From the NCBI RefSeq assembly GCF_001579805.1, contig NZ_CP014546.1:3038001-3102000 (forward strand): a stretch of DNA of 64,000 nucleotides, given 5' to 3'. The notes under the pieces were generated by a model. The model did no database searches. It had not been told where the DNA came from and worked only from the letters and a program-made list of their open reading frames with translations. The stretch's first letter is position 1. Each line of letters opens with the position of its first letter. The position numbers and the translations under genes were made by a program. Positions 36,932 to 44,940 of this stretch are shown in pieces. This DNA comes from Pseudomonas azotoformans. Its GTDB lineage: Bacteria > Pseudomonadota > Gammaproteobacteria > Pseudomonadales > Pseudomonadaceae.

Positions 36932-38089
36932 ATGAGCGGCGCGGTGTTCCCCTGGCGCAGCGCCAACCGTTTCGAATTGCTGATCGACGGGCCGAATTTC
37001 TTCCCGCAGATGCTGGTGGACATTGCCCGCGCCGAGCAGCAAGTCGAGCTGGAGTTGTACCTGGTGGAAGCCGGGAGCTGTGCCGAAGCCATGGTGCAAG
37101 CGTTGGTGCTCGCCGCCGAACGCGGCGTGCAGGTGCGCTGCCTGTTCGATGATTACGGCAGCCTGGCGTTTACCCTCGGGCTGCGTAAACGCTTGACCGA
37201 CGCGGGTGTAGAACTGCGTTTCTACAATCGCCTGAGCTGGCGCCGTTGGATGCGCAATCTGTACCGCGATCATCGCAAACTGTTATTGATCGACCAGAGC
37301 ATCGCCTTTGTCGGCGGCACCGGCGTGACCGACGAGTTCTGGACGCCGGGCAATGACAGCGCCGACTGGCATGAAGTCATGGTGCAGATCAGCGGCCCGT
37401 TGGTGCAGGACTGGCAAGCATTGTTCGACCGTCAATGGCACGCCAACAACGCGCGCCGCGCCTGGAAACCAGCCACCCACTTCGGCTTGCCACGCTTGCC
37501 CAGGATGCCGGCCACCGGGCCGGGGCTAGGCCGTGTCGCCTACGCCGACGCCCGCCAACACCGCGATATCCTGCAATCGCTGATCCGTGCGTTGAACAGC
37601 GGCAAACAGCGGATCTGGTTGGCGACCCCGTATTTTCTGCCCACCTGGGGCGTACGCCGTGCGTTACGTCGGGCCGCAGGGCGTGGCGTAGACGTGCGTT
37701 TGCTACTCACTGGCCCACGCACCGATCACCCGTCCGTGCGTTATGCCGGCCACCGTTATTACCCGCGCTTGCTGCGTTCGGGCGTGCAGATCTTTGAATA
37801 CCAGCCGTGCTTCCTGCACCTGAAAATGGTGCTGGTGGATGACTGGGTCAGTATTGGGTCGTGCAATTTCGACCACTGGAATTTGCGCTTCAACCTGGAA
37901 GCCAATCTGGAAGCGTTGGACCCTGAATTGACGCGGGCGGTGGTGGGCAGTTTCGAGCGGGATTTCGCGCAGAGCCTGGCAGTGAGCCTGGAGGCGTGGA
38001 AGTCGCGGCCATTGTGGCGGCGGGTAAAGCAGCGGGTGTGGGGGTGGATTGATCGGTTGGTGGTGAATTTGTTGGATAGACGCGGCTAG
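36932..38089 (+). CDS. clsB: ClsB-type cardiolipin synthase (phospholipase D family)
   Basis: Joins phosphatidylglycerol with another phospholipid to make cardiolipin at the inner membrane. 385 residues with two PLD motifs: HRKLLLIDQSIAFVGGTG (about 112-129) and HLKMVLVDDWVSIGSCNFD (about 292-310). There are no N-terminal TM helices, which separates ClsB from ClsA. The start is one base after the yceI-like stop. A hairpin overlaps the end of the gene. Confidence 0.85.
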   Translation: MSGAVFPWRSANRFELLIDGPNFFPQMLVDIARAEQQVELELYLVEAGSCAEAMVQALVLAAERGVQVRCLFDDYGSLAFTLGLRKRLTDAGVELRFYNRLSWRRWMRNLYRDHRKLLLIDQSIAFVGGTGVTDEFWTPGNDSADWHEVMVQISGPLVQDWQALFDRQWHANNARRAWKPATHFGLPRLPRMPATGPGLGRVAYADARQHRDILQSLIRALNSGKQRIWLATPYFLPTWGVRRALRRAAGRGVDVRLLLTGPRTDHPSVRYAGHRYYPRLLRSGVQIFEYQPCFLHLKMVLVDDWVSIGSCNFDHWNLRFNLEANLEALDPELTRAVVGSFERDFAQSLAVSLEAWKSRPLWRRVKQRVWGWIDRLVVNLLDRRG

Positions 38090-38110
38090 CTTAAACACTG
38101 ACCGCGTCTA
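38077..38110. terminator. Hairpin between convergent clsB and bglX
   Basis: Perfect 9-base arms TAGACGCGG / CCGCGTCTA with a 16-base loop, overlapping the clsB stop. The T-run is weak (GCTTTAG on the plus strand). Probable convergent terminator. Confidence 0.45.
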
Positions 38111-38120
38111 CAGCTTTAGA

Positions 38121-40412
38121 TCAGAGCAATTCGAACGTCTGCTGCTGCACATCCTGGGAATCCAACCCGATCTGCACATTGAACTCGCCCGGCTCTGCCG
38201 CGAACTTCAGTTGGGTGTTGTAGAACTTCAAGTCTTCCTCGGTGATGGTGAAGTGCAACGTGCGCTCTTCGCCGGCCTTGAGCATGACTTTCTGGAAGTT
38301 CTTCAGCTCCTTGATCGGGCGGATCATCGAGCCGGCCACGTCCTGGATATACAGCTGCACCACGGTTTCGCCATCCACCTTGCCGGTGTTGGTCACGGTG
38401 ACACTGGCGTCGAGCTTGCCGGTCTTGTTCAGGGTGGTGGACGACAACGCCATGTCCGACAGGCTGAACGTGGTGTAGCTCAAGCCGTAGCCGAACGGGA
38501 ACAGGGGACTGGTGGTGTCATCGAAGTACTGCGAGGTGTAGTTGCCCGGCTTGCCTGGGGTGAACGGCCGGCCGATGGTCAGGTGGTTGTAGTAGGTCGG
38601 AATCTGCCCCACCGAGCGTGGGAAGGTGATCGGCAGTTTGCCCGACGGGTTGTAGTCACCAAACAGTACGTCGGCAATCGCGTTGCCGCCTTCGGTGCCG
38701 GCGAACCAGGTTTCCAGGATCGCGTCGGCCTGTTGGTTCTCTTCGAGAATCGACAATGGGCGGCCGTTCATCAGCACCAGCACCAGCGGCTTGCCGGTGG
38801 CCTTCAGGGCCTTGATCAGGTCGCGCTGGCTTTGCGGGATGTTCAGGTCGGTGCGGCTTGAGGATTCATGGGACATGCCACGGGACTCGCCCACGGCAGC
38901 CACCACCACATCGGCATCCTTGGCGGCCTTGACGGCCTCGTCGATCATCACCTGGGCTGGGCGGGTGTCATCCACCACTTCCGGCGCATCGAAGTTGAGG
39001 AAGTTCAGGTAGTCGACCACCGCCTTGTCGTTGGTGATGTTGGCGCCACGGGCATAGATGATCTTGCCTTTCTCGCCGATCACCGCGTTCAAACCGTCGA
39101 GCAGGGTGACCGACTGTTCCGGCTTACCGGCGGCGGCCCAACTGCCCATCATGTCGATCGGCGCCTTGGCCAGCGGGCCGACCAGGGCGATGGTCGCGGA
39201 TTTCTTCAGCGGCAGCGTGTTGTTCTGGTTTTTCAGCAGCACCAGGCTGCGGCGGGCGATGTCGCGGGCTTCGGCGCGGTGCAGGCGGCTTTCGGCGTAG
39301 GTGTCTGCCGGGTCATCCTCGGCCTTGCCGATGCGCAGGTACGGGTCTTTGAACAATCCCATGTCGTACTTGGCGCCGAGCACTTCGCGCACGGCGTTGT
39401 CGATGTCGCTCTGCTCGATCTCGCCGGACTTGAGCAGGCCGGGCAATTCCTTGCCGTACAGCGAGTCGTTCATGCTCATGTCGATGCCGGCCTTGATCGC
39501 CAGCTTGGCGGCTTCACGCCCGTCCTTGGCCACGCCGTGCTTGATCAGCTCGAAGATCGCGCCGTGGTCGCTCACGGCCAGGCCCTTGAAGCCCCAGTCC
39601 TTGCGCAGCAGGTCGTTCATCAGCCAGGTGTTGGCGGTGGCGGGCACGCCGTTGATCGAGTTCAGCGCCACCATCACGCCGCCGGAACCGGCCTTGATCG
39701 CCGCGTGGTAGGGCGGCAGGTAGTCCTGGTACATCTTGACCGGGCTCATGTCGACCACGTTGTAGTCGCGGCCGCCTTCCACCGCGCCATACAAGGCGAA
39801 GTGCTTGACGCTGGCCATGATGCTGTCGGCATTCGCCGGGCTCACACCCTGGAACGCCTTGACCATCACTTCGGCGATGCGTGAAACCAGGTAGGTGTCT
39901 TCACCGAAGCCTTCGGAAGTGCGGCCCCAGCGTGGGTCGCGGGAGATGTCGACCATCGGCGCAAAGGTGATGTCGAGGCTGTCGGCGGCGGCTTCCTGGG
40001 CGGCGATGCGTCCGGAGCGGCCGATGGCGTCCATGTCCCAGCTGGAGGCCAGGGCCAGGCTGATCGGGAAAATCGTGCGGTGGCCGTGGATCACGTCGTA
40101 GGCGAAGAACATCGGGATCTTCAGGCGGCTGCGCATCGCCGCGTCCTGCATCGGACGGTTTTCCGGGCGGGTGATGGAGTTGAAGGTGCCGCCGATGCGG
40201 CCGGCGGCGATTTCCTTGCGGATCAGTTCGCGGGGCATTTCGGGGCCGATGCTGATCAGGCGCAATTGGCCGATCTTTTCATCCAGGGTCATCTGCTTGA
40301 GCAGGTCGCTGACGAAGGCGTCCTTGTCTTTAAGCGCAGCAGGCTTTGTTTCTGCCCATACGGGGTGACTGGCCAGAGTGGCAACAAGGCCGAGCAAACA
40401 CAGCTTTTTCAT
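38121..40412 (-). CDS. bglX: BglX, periplasmic beta-glucosidase (GH3)
   Basis: Releases terminal beta-D-glucose from oligosaccharides. 763 residues, close to E. coli BglX (765). Signal peptide MKKLCLLGLVATLASHPVWA from the ATG at 40412, which follows AAAGGA. The GH3 N-domain has the nucleophile aspartate in GLAVSDHGAIFE, then the alpha/beta sandwich (VAAVGESRGMSHESSSRTDL) and a fibronectin III-like C-terminal domain. Single-gene unit divergent from lemA. The 225-base gap upstream shows no gene. Confidence 0.93.
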   Translation of the reverse strand: MKKLCLLGLVATLASHPVWAETKPAALKDKDAFVSDLLKQMTLDEKIGQLRLISIGPEMPRELIRKEIAAGRIGGTFNSITRPENRPMQDAAMRSRLKIPMFFAYDVIHGHRTIFPISLALASSWDMDAIGRSGRIAAQEAAADSLDITFAPMVDISRDPRWGRTSEGFGEDTYLVSRIAEVMVKAFQGVSPANADSIMASVKHFALYGAVEGGRDYNVVDMSPVKMYQDYLPPYHAAIKAGSGGVMVALNSINGVPATANTWLMNDLLRKDWGFKGLAVSDHGAIFELIKHGVAKDGREAAKLAIKAGIDMSMNDSLYGKELPGLLKSGEIEQSDIDNAVREVLGAKYDMGLFKDPYLRIGKAEDDPADTYAESRLHRAEARDIARRSLVLLKNQNNTLPLKKSATIALVGPLAKAPIDMMGSWAAAGKPEQSVTLLDGLNAVIGEKGKIIYARGANITNDKAVVDYLNFLNFDAPEVVDDTRPAQVMIDEAVKAAKDADVVVAAVGESRGMSHESSSRTDLNIPQSQRDLIKALKATGKPLVLVLMNGRPLSILEENQQADAILETWFAGTEGGNAIADVLFGDYNPSGKLPITFPRSVGQIPTYYNHLTIGRPFTPGKPGNYTSQYFDDTTSPLFPFGYGLSYTTFSLSDMALSSTTLNKTGKLDASVTVTNTGKVDGETVVQLYIQDVAGSMIRPIKELKNFQKVMLKAGEERTLHFTITEEDLKFYNTQLKFAAEPGEFNVQIGLDSQDVQQQTFELL

Positions 40413-40637
40413 GAATATCCTTTTTCGGCTCACTGCACAGCGAAAATGCGCTGATCTGCCAAAATGTGGGGAACATATGTTGTTGTTCGAGTGTTATTGC
40501 AGAAAATGCACCACACTTCTGAACTCTTATTTGTGCTGGGCATCTTTTTAGCTGATTGATCTGATGCAATCCAGTCGCGGCAGCGGATTATGCCTTACCG
40601 TTGCCACATTCCACCAAGGTTCGCCAGGAGAAACACC

Positions 40638-41249
40638 ATGCAAGCAGCACAAGGCTACCGCTGGGGCGTGAAAGCCGCAGTTTTGTTACTAATTAGTACC
40701 GTATTGAGTGGTTGCGGCATCAACAACATTCCCACACTGGATGAACAGGCCAAGGCGGCCTGGGGCCAGGTGCAGAACCAGTACCAACGTCGTGCCGACC
40801 TGATCCCCAACCTGGTGGAAGTGGTCAAGGGCTACGCCGCCCATGAGCAAGACACCCTCACCGCCGTGATTGAAGCGCGGGCCAAGGCCACCTCGATCCA
40901 GGTGGATGCGAGCACCCTCGACAACCCGGAAAAACTCAAGCAGTTCCAGCAGGCCCAAGATGGCTTGAGCGGCGCACTCAGCCGCTTGATGGTGGTGTCC
41001 GAGCGCTACCCGGACCTGAAGGCCAACCAGAACTTCCTGGCCCTGCAATCCCAGCTTGAAGGCACTGAGAACCGTATCGCCGTGGCTCGCCGCGACTTTA
41101 TCCAGGCGGTGCAGGCCTACAACACTGAGATCCGCACTTTCCCTGGCCGTCTGTGGCACAGCGTGATGTACAGCGACTTGCCGATCCGCGCCACGTTTGA
41201 AGCCACCAGTGCCGATGCCGATAAAGCGCCGCAAGTGAAGTTCAAATAA
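40638..41249 (+). CDS. lemA: LemA family lipoprotein
   Basis: 203 residues with a lipoprotein signal, lipobox LSGC, then the LemA helical bundle (EQAKAAWGQVQNQYQRRADL, IPNLVEVVKGYAAHE, FPGRLWHSVMY). The start follows CCAGGAG. LemA proteins are membrane-attached with the helical part outside; the function is not settled. It precedes two TPM-domain genes, a conserved arrangement suggesting a joint envelope role. Confidence 0.9.
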   Translation: MQAAQGYRWGVKAAVLLLISTVLSGCGINNIPTLDEQAKAAWGQVQNQYQRRADLIPNLVEVVKGYAAHEQDTLTAVIEARAKATSIQVDASTLDNPEKLKQFQQAQDGLSGALSRLMVVSERYPDLKANQNFLALQSQLEGTENRIAVARRDFIQAVQAYNTEIRTFPGRLWHSVMYSDLPIRATFEATSADADKAPQVKFK

Positions 41250-41267
41250 GGCTGCACTGAGGTGTCG

Positions 41268-41996
41268 ATGCGTTTATTACGGATAGGCCTGGCGTTGTGG
41301 CTGTTGGCCTGCGTCGGTGCGGCCCAGGCAGCGCTGACCTTCCCGGCGCTGACCGGGCGGGTGGTGGACAACGCCCAGATGATCGACCCGGCCACGCGCC
41401 AGCAACTGACGCAGCAGTTGCAGGCGCTGGAGCAGACCTCCGGCGACCAGATCGTGGTGGTCACCGTGCCTGACCTGCAGGGCGCGCCCATTGAGGACTT
41501 CGGTTATCAATTGGGCCGCGAGTGGGGTATCGGCCAGAAGGGCAAGGACAACGGCGCGCTGTTGATCGTCGCCCGCGATGAGCGCAAATTGCGCATCGAA
41601 GTCGGCTATGGCCTGGAAGGTGTGCTCACCGATGCGCAGTCGTGGGTGATCATCAACCAGGTGATTGCGCCGGCGTTCAAGGCCGGTCACTACAGCAAAG
41701 GCATCAGCGACGGCGTGGCCGCGATGGTGCAGGTGGTGGGCGGCGAGCCACTGGCGGTGCCGGCGCATGTGGCGGATGCCAACTTTGCCAAGGATAATCC
41801 CGGGTTTTCCATCGGCCTGTTTATCCTGCTGATCGGCGTGTTGTGGCTGTGCAATCGCATGGGGCTGCCGGTGGGCGCTATTTTGCTGGCGATTCTCAGC
41901 AGCAGCGGCCGTGGCGGTGGCGGCGGGGGAGGCGGCGGTGGTTTTCGGGGCGGCGGTGGCGGCTTCGGCGGCGGCGGGGCTTCAGGCGGCTGGTGA
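41268..41996 (+). CDS. TPM-domain membrane protein with glycine-rich tail
   Basis: 242 residues: signal peptide (about 1-21, ending AAQA), TPM (YgcG/TLP18.3) domain (about 25-150, GRVVDNAQMIDPATRQQLTQ, GIGQKGKDNGALLIVARDER), then two TM helices and a tail that is almost all glycine (FRGGGGGFGGGGASGGW). The ATG at 41268 follows TGAGGTG. Second gene of lemA-TPM-TPM; TPM domains are linked to membrane protein turnover and photosystem repair in plants, but the bacterial role is unclear. Confidence 0.85.
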   Translation: MRLLRIGLALWLLACVGAAQAALTFPALTGRVVDNAQMIDPATRQQLTQQLQALEQTSGDQIVVVTVPDLQGAPIEDFGYQLGREWGIGQKGKDNGALLIVARDERKLRIEVGYGLEGVLTDAQSWVIINQVIAPAFKAGHYSKGISDGVAAMVQVVGGEPLAVPAHVADANFAKDNPGFSIGLFILLIGVLWLCNRMGLPVGAILLAILSSSGRGGGGGGGGGGFRGGGGGFGGGGASGGW

Positions 41997-42024
41997 TGAT
42001 AATAATGAGAGAGCAAGCACAACC

Positions 42025-42642
42025 ATGGCATTACTGACTGAACACGAGCAGCGCCAAGTCGCGGAAGCGATCGCCCGCGTCGAGAAAACCACCGACGCGG
42101 AGCTGGTGACCGTATTGGCCGCCCGCGCCGACGACTACGCTTATATCCCGCTGTTGTGGGCCAGTCTGATCGCGTTGGTGGTGCCCGGCGTGGTGCATTA
42201 CTTGTCGGGTTACCTGACCATGTACACCTTGCTGTTGGCGCAATGGGCGACATTCATCGTGTTGTGCCTGGTGTTCCGTTTGCCCAAGGTGACCACGCGG
42301 TTGATCCCCCGTTCGGTGCGCCACTGGCGTGCGTCCAACCTGGCGCGGCGGCAGTTCCTGGAGCAGAATCTGCACCACACCCTGGGCAGCACCGGCGTGC
42401 TGATTTTTGTCAGCGAGGCGGAGCGGTACGTGGAGATTCTGGTGGATGACGGCATTTCCAAGCGCCTGGATGACGGCAGTTGGGATGTGATCGTCAAGGC
42501 GTTTACCCAGCAGGTGAAACAGGGGCAGACGTTGGCGGGGTTTATCGACTGCATCGAAGCCTGCGGCGAGTTGTTGAAGGTGCATGTGCCGGTGACGCAA
42601 ACCCGCAATGAACTGCCCAATCGATTGGTGGTGCTGGAGTAA
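42025..42642 (+). CDS. TPM-domain putative membrane protein
   Basis: 205 residues without signal peptide. The N-terminal part of a split TPM domain (EHEQRQVAEAIARVEKTTDA, ELVTVLAARADDY) is followed by two TM helices (about 42-85) and the rest of the domain (GVLIFVSEAERYVEILVDDG). The open frame extends back into the previous gene's glycine tail, but the ATG at 42025 begins the conserved part. Third gene of the lemA operon; the paired TPM proteins differ in topology and may form a complex. Confidence 0.82.
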   Translation: MALLTEHEQRQVAEAIARVEKTTDAELVTVLAARADDYAYIPLLWASLIALVVPGVVHYLSGYLTMYTLLLAQWATFIVLCLVFRLPKVTTRLIPRSVRHWRASNLARRQFLEQNLHHTLGSTGVLIFVSEAERYVEILVDDGISKRLDDGSWDVIVKAFTQQVKQGQTLAGFIDCIEACGELLKVHVPVTQTRNELPNRLVVLE

Positions 42643-42729
42643 GGCGTACCGCTGGTCAAATAACTCCGTGCCCTGGCGGGCTATCCCCCCTAAAATGCCC
42701 GGCATTCCCTGCCCGAGGCGTTTTTGTTC

Positions 42730-43947
42730 ATGTCTGTCACCGCTCAACCTGCCCGCCCTGCGCCGGATCATCACGCCCAGTTCATTGAACTGCTCAGCGC
42801 AAGCCTCGCGCAAAACGCCTTTATCAAGCTGGTGCTGGCCAAGTACGTCGGTGAGGAAGCCGAGTTGCAGCGGCTGATCATCAAGCCGGTCACGGTCAAG
42901 GAGCAGGCGTGCCTGTCCTTCGTCTACCGCTACAAGACCCGCGACATCACCAAGAACTTCCCGCAGGCCGAAGGTGTGGCAGCGATTGCCGCGTTGCTGC
43001 CGGCGCAGTTCAAGAACGCGCACCTGCTGTCGCTGACTGACGAAGCCCAGCTGGAATACAGCAAGAAGAACAAAAGCTCGCTGTTCAAAAGCAAGCCACA
43101 GCAACTGCGTGAAGCGCCGTCGGCTGAGCATAACCGCGAGAAGAATCGCTTCCTCGACCTGAGCCGGCCATTCCTCGCCGACCTCGGTGTGACCGACGCC
43201 AAGCAGGCGCTGATCCCGTCGATGTCGCGCAAGTGGAAGCAGATCAACAAGTTCATCGAAGTGTTCAGCCACGCGCTCACCTCGTCGCCTTTGAAGCTGG
43301 ACCAGCCGGTGCGTGTCGCTGACTTCGGCTCGGGCAAGGGCTACCTGACGTTCGCGATCCACGACTACCTGCGCAACACCCTCAAGGCCGAGGGCGAAGT
43401 GACCGGCGTCGAGCTGCGCGAAGACATGGTGACCCTGTGCAACTCAGCGGCCGCCCGCCTGGAGCATCCGGGGCTGGTGTTCAAGTGCGGCGATGTACGC
43501 AGTGTGGCGCCCAGCGAACTGGACGTGATGATCGCCCTGCATGCCTGCGACATTGCCACGGACTACGCGATCCACACCGGCATCCGTTCCGGCGCGTCGA
43601 TCATCATGTGCTCGCCGTGCTGCCACAAGCAGATTCGCCTGCAGATCCAGAGCCCACTGCTGCTCAAGCCGATGCTGCAATACGGCCTGCACCTGGGCCA
43701 ACAGGCCGAAATGGTCACCGACAGCTTGCGTGCGCTGTTCCTCGAAGCCTGTGGGTATGAGACCAAGGTGTTTGAGTTCATCTCGTTGGAACACACCAAC
43801 AAGAACAAGATGATTCTGGCGGTCAAGCGCGCCGAGCCTGTGGACAACGCGCAGTTGCTGGAGAAAATCCAGGCGCTTAAAGCGTTCTACCACATCACCG
43901 AACATTGCCTGGAAGCCCTGCTGCGCGCGGATGGCTACCTGGCCTGA
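42730..43947 (+). CDS. Class I SAM-dependent methyltransferase (Methyltransf_32-like)
   Basis: 405 residues. The Rossmann SAM-binding motif is DFGSGKGYLTFAIHDYL (about 198-214), with an N-terminal extension of about 190 residues. A later MCSPCCHKQIR segment is characteristic of the Methyltransf_32 group that includes eukaryotic GSTCD. The substrate is unknown; RNA modification is possible by analogy to Trm13-like relatives. The ATG at 42730 was preferred to a TTG two codons upstream. Its end overlaps the convergent EamA gene by 13 bases. Confidence 0.8.
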   Translation: MSVTAQPARPAPDHHAQFIELLSASLAQNAFIKLVLAKYVGEEAELQRLIIKPVTVKEQACLSFVYRYKTRDITKNFPQAEGVAAIAALLPAQFKNAHLLSLTDEAQLEYSKKNKSSLFKSKPQQLREAPSAEHNREKNRFLDLSRPFLADLGVTDAKQALIPSMSRKWKQINKFIEVFSHALTSSPLKLDQPVRVADFGSGKGYLTFAIHDYLRNTLKAEGEVTGVELREDMVTLCNSAAARLEHPGLVFKCGDVRSVAPSELDVMIALHACDIATDYAIHTGIRSGASIIMCSPCCHKQIRLQIQSPLLLKPMLQYGLHLGQQAEMVTDSLRALFLEACGYETKVFEFISLEHTNKNKMILAVKRAEPVDNAQLLEKIQALKAFYHITEHCLEALLRADGYLA

Positions 43948-44837
43948 TCGGCCACAGCCACGGGCGCAGGCTGCACCGCCGTCTTGCGCCCCAGCATCAC
44001 CGTCACGATCACCCCACAGGCAAACAGCCAGGTGATTGGCTCGATGTGTTCGCCAAAGAACAGCGCCGAAAACGCGATGGTGAAGAAGATCTGCAACAGC
44101 TGGATCTGGCTGACCCGCGCAATCCCGCCCATGGCCAACCCGGCGTACCAGGCAAAGAACCCCAGGAACTGCGAGAACAGCGACACGTAGCCAAACGCCC
44201 ACCAGGCGCGCATGGAAATCGCCCCTTGATGCTGCGCCGCCAGGTACCACACCGGCCCGATCAGCACGGGCGTCGACAGTACCAGCGCCCAACAGATCAC
44301 CTGCCAGCCGCCCATCTCCTTGGCCAATCGGCCGCCTTCGGCATAACCCAGGCCGCCCACCGCGATTGCACCGAGCATCAGCAAATCACCGGCCTGGATA
44401 CTGCCGGCGCCGGTGATCAACGCGTAGCTCAACACCAAGCCACTGCCCAGCGCCGCACAGGCCCAGAAGGCTTTCGACGGCCGCTCATGGGACAGCCACG
44501 CCGCGTACAGCGCCACGCACAGCGGTTGCAGGCCGTTGACCAGCGCGCCATGGGACGCCGGCAAGGTCTGCATGGCCCAGGCCGACAGCACCGGGAAACC
44601 CAGGATCACGCCCGCGATCACCAGGCACAGCCCGCGCACCTGGCGCCAGGTCGGCCAGCGCTCACGGCGCCACAGCAACAGCGCCGCCGCCGGGATTGCC
44701 GCGAACAACGCGCGGCCCAGGCCGTTGAGCAACGGGTGGATTTCCTGCACCACGATGCGGGTGAAGGGCAGGGTCAGGCTGAAGATGATGACGCCCAGCA
44801 GGCCGAGGGCCATGCCGGTGTTTTCGCGCGAGCTCAT
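43935..44837 (-). CDS. EamA-family (DMT) exporter
   Basis: 300 residues with ten predicted TM helices in two EamA repeats (ALGLLGVIIFSLTLPFTRIV; AWWAFGYVSLFSQFLGFFAW). Such proteins export amino acids or metabolites; the substrate is unknown. The ATG at 44837 begins MSSRENTG; a longer frame upstream is less likely. Monocistronic, converging on the methyltransferase gene. Confidence 0.83.
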   Translation of the reverse strand: MSSRENTGMALGLLGVIIFSLTLPFTRIVVQEIHPLLNGLGRALFAAIPAAALLLWRRERWPTWRQVRGLCLVIAGVILGFPVLSAWAMQTLPASHGALVNGLQPLCVALYAAWLSHERPSKAFWACAALGSGLVLSYALITGAGSIQAGDLLMLGAIAVGGLGYAEGGRLAKEMGGWQVICWALVLSTPVLIGPVWYLAAQHQGAISMRAWWAFGYVSLFSQFLGFFAWYAGLAMGGIARVSQIQLLQIFFTIAFSALFFGEHIEPITWLFACGVIVTVMLGRKTAVQPAPVAVADQAR

Positions 44838-44940
44838 GGGGAAGAACCGAAATCTAGAGGGCTTCAAGGGAAGCCCATCTAGCCACATCCCCCGCCGATT
44901 GCGGGCTTACAGCTGCGTGCGGATTTATCCGTACAGTTTT

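Noticed and set aside
44891..44905. Short hairpin CCCGC/GCGGG after the TonB receptor gene as terminator
   Set aside because: Only five base pairs and no T-run on the minus strand.
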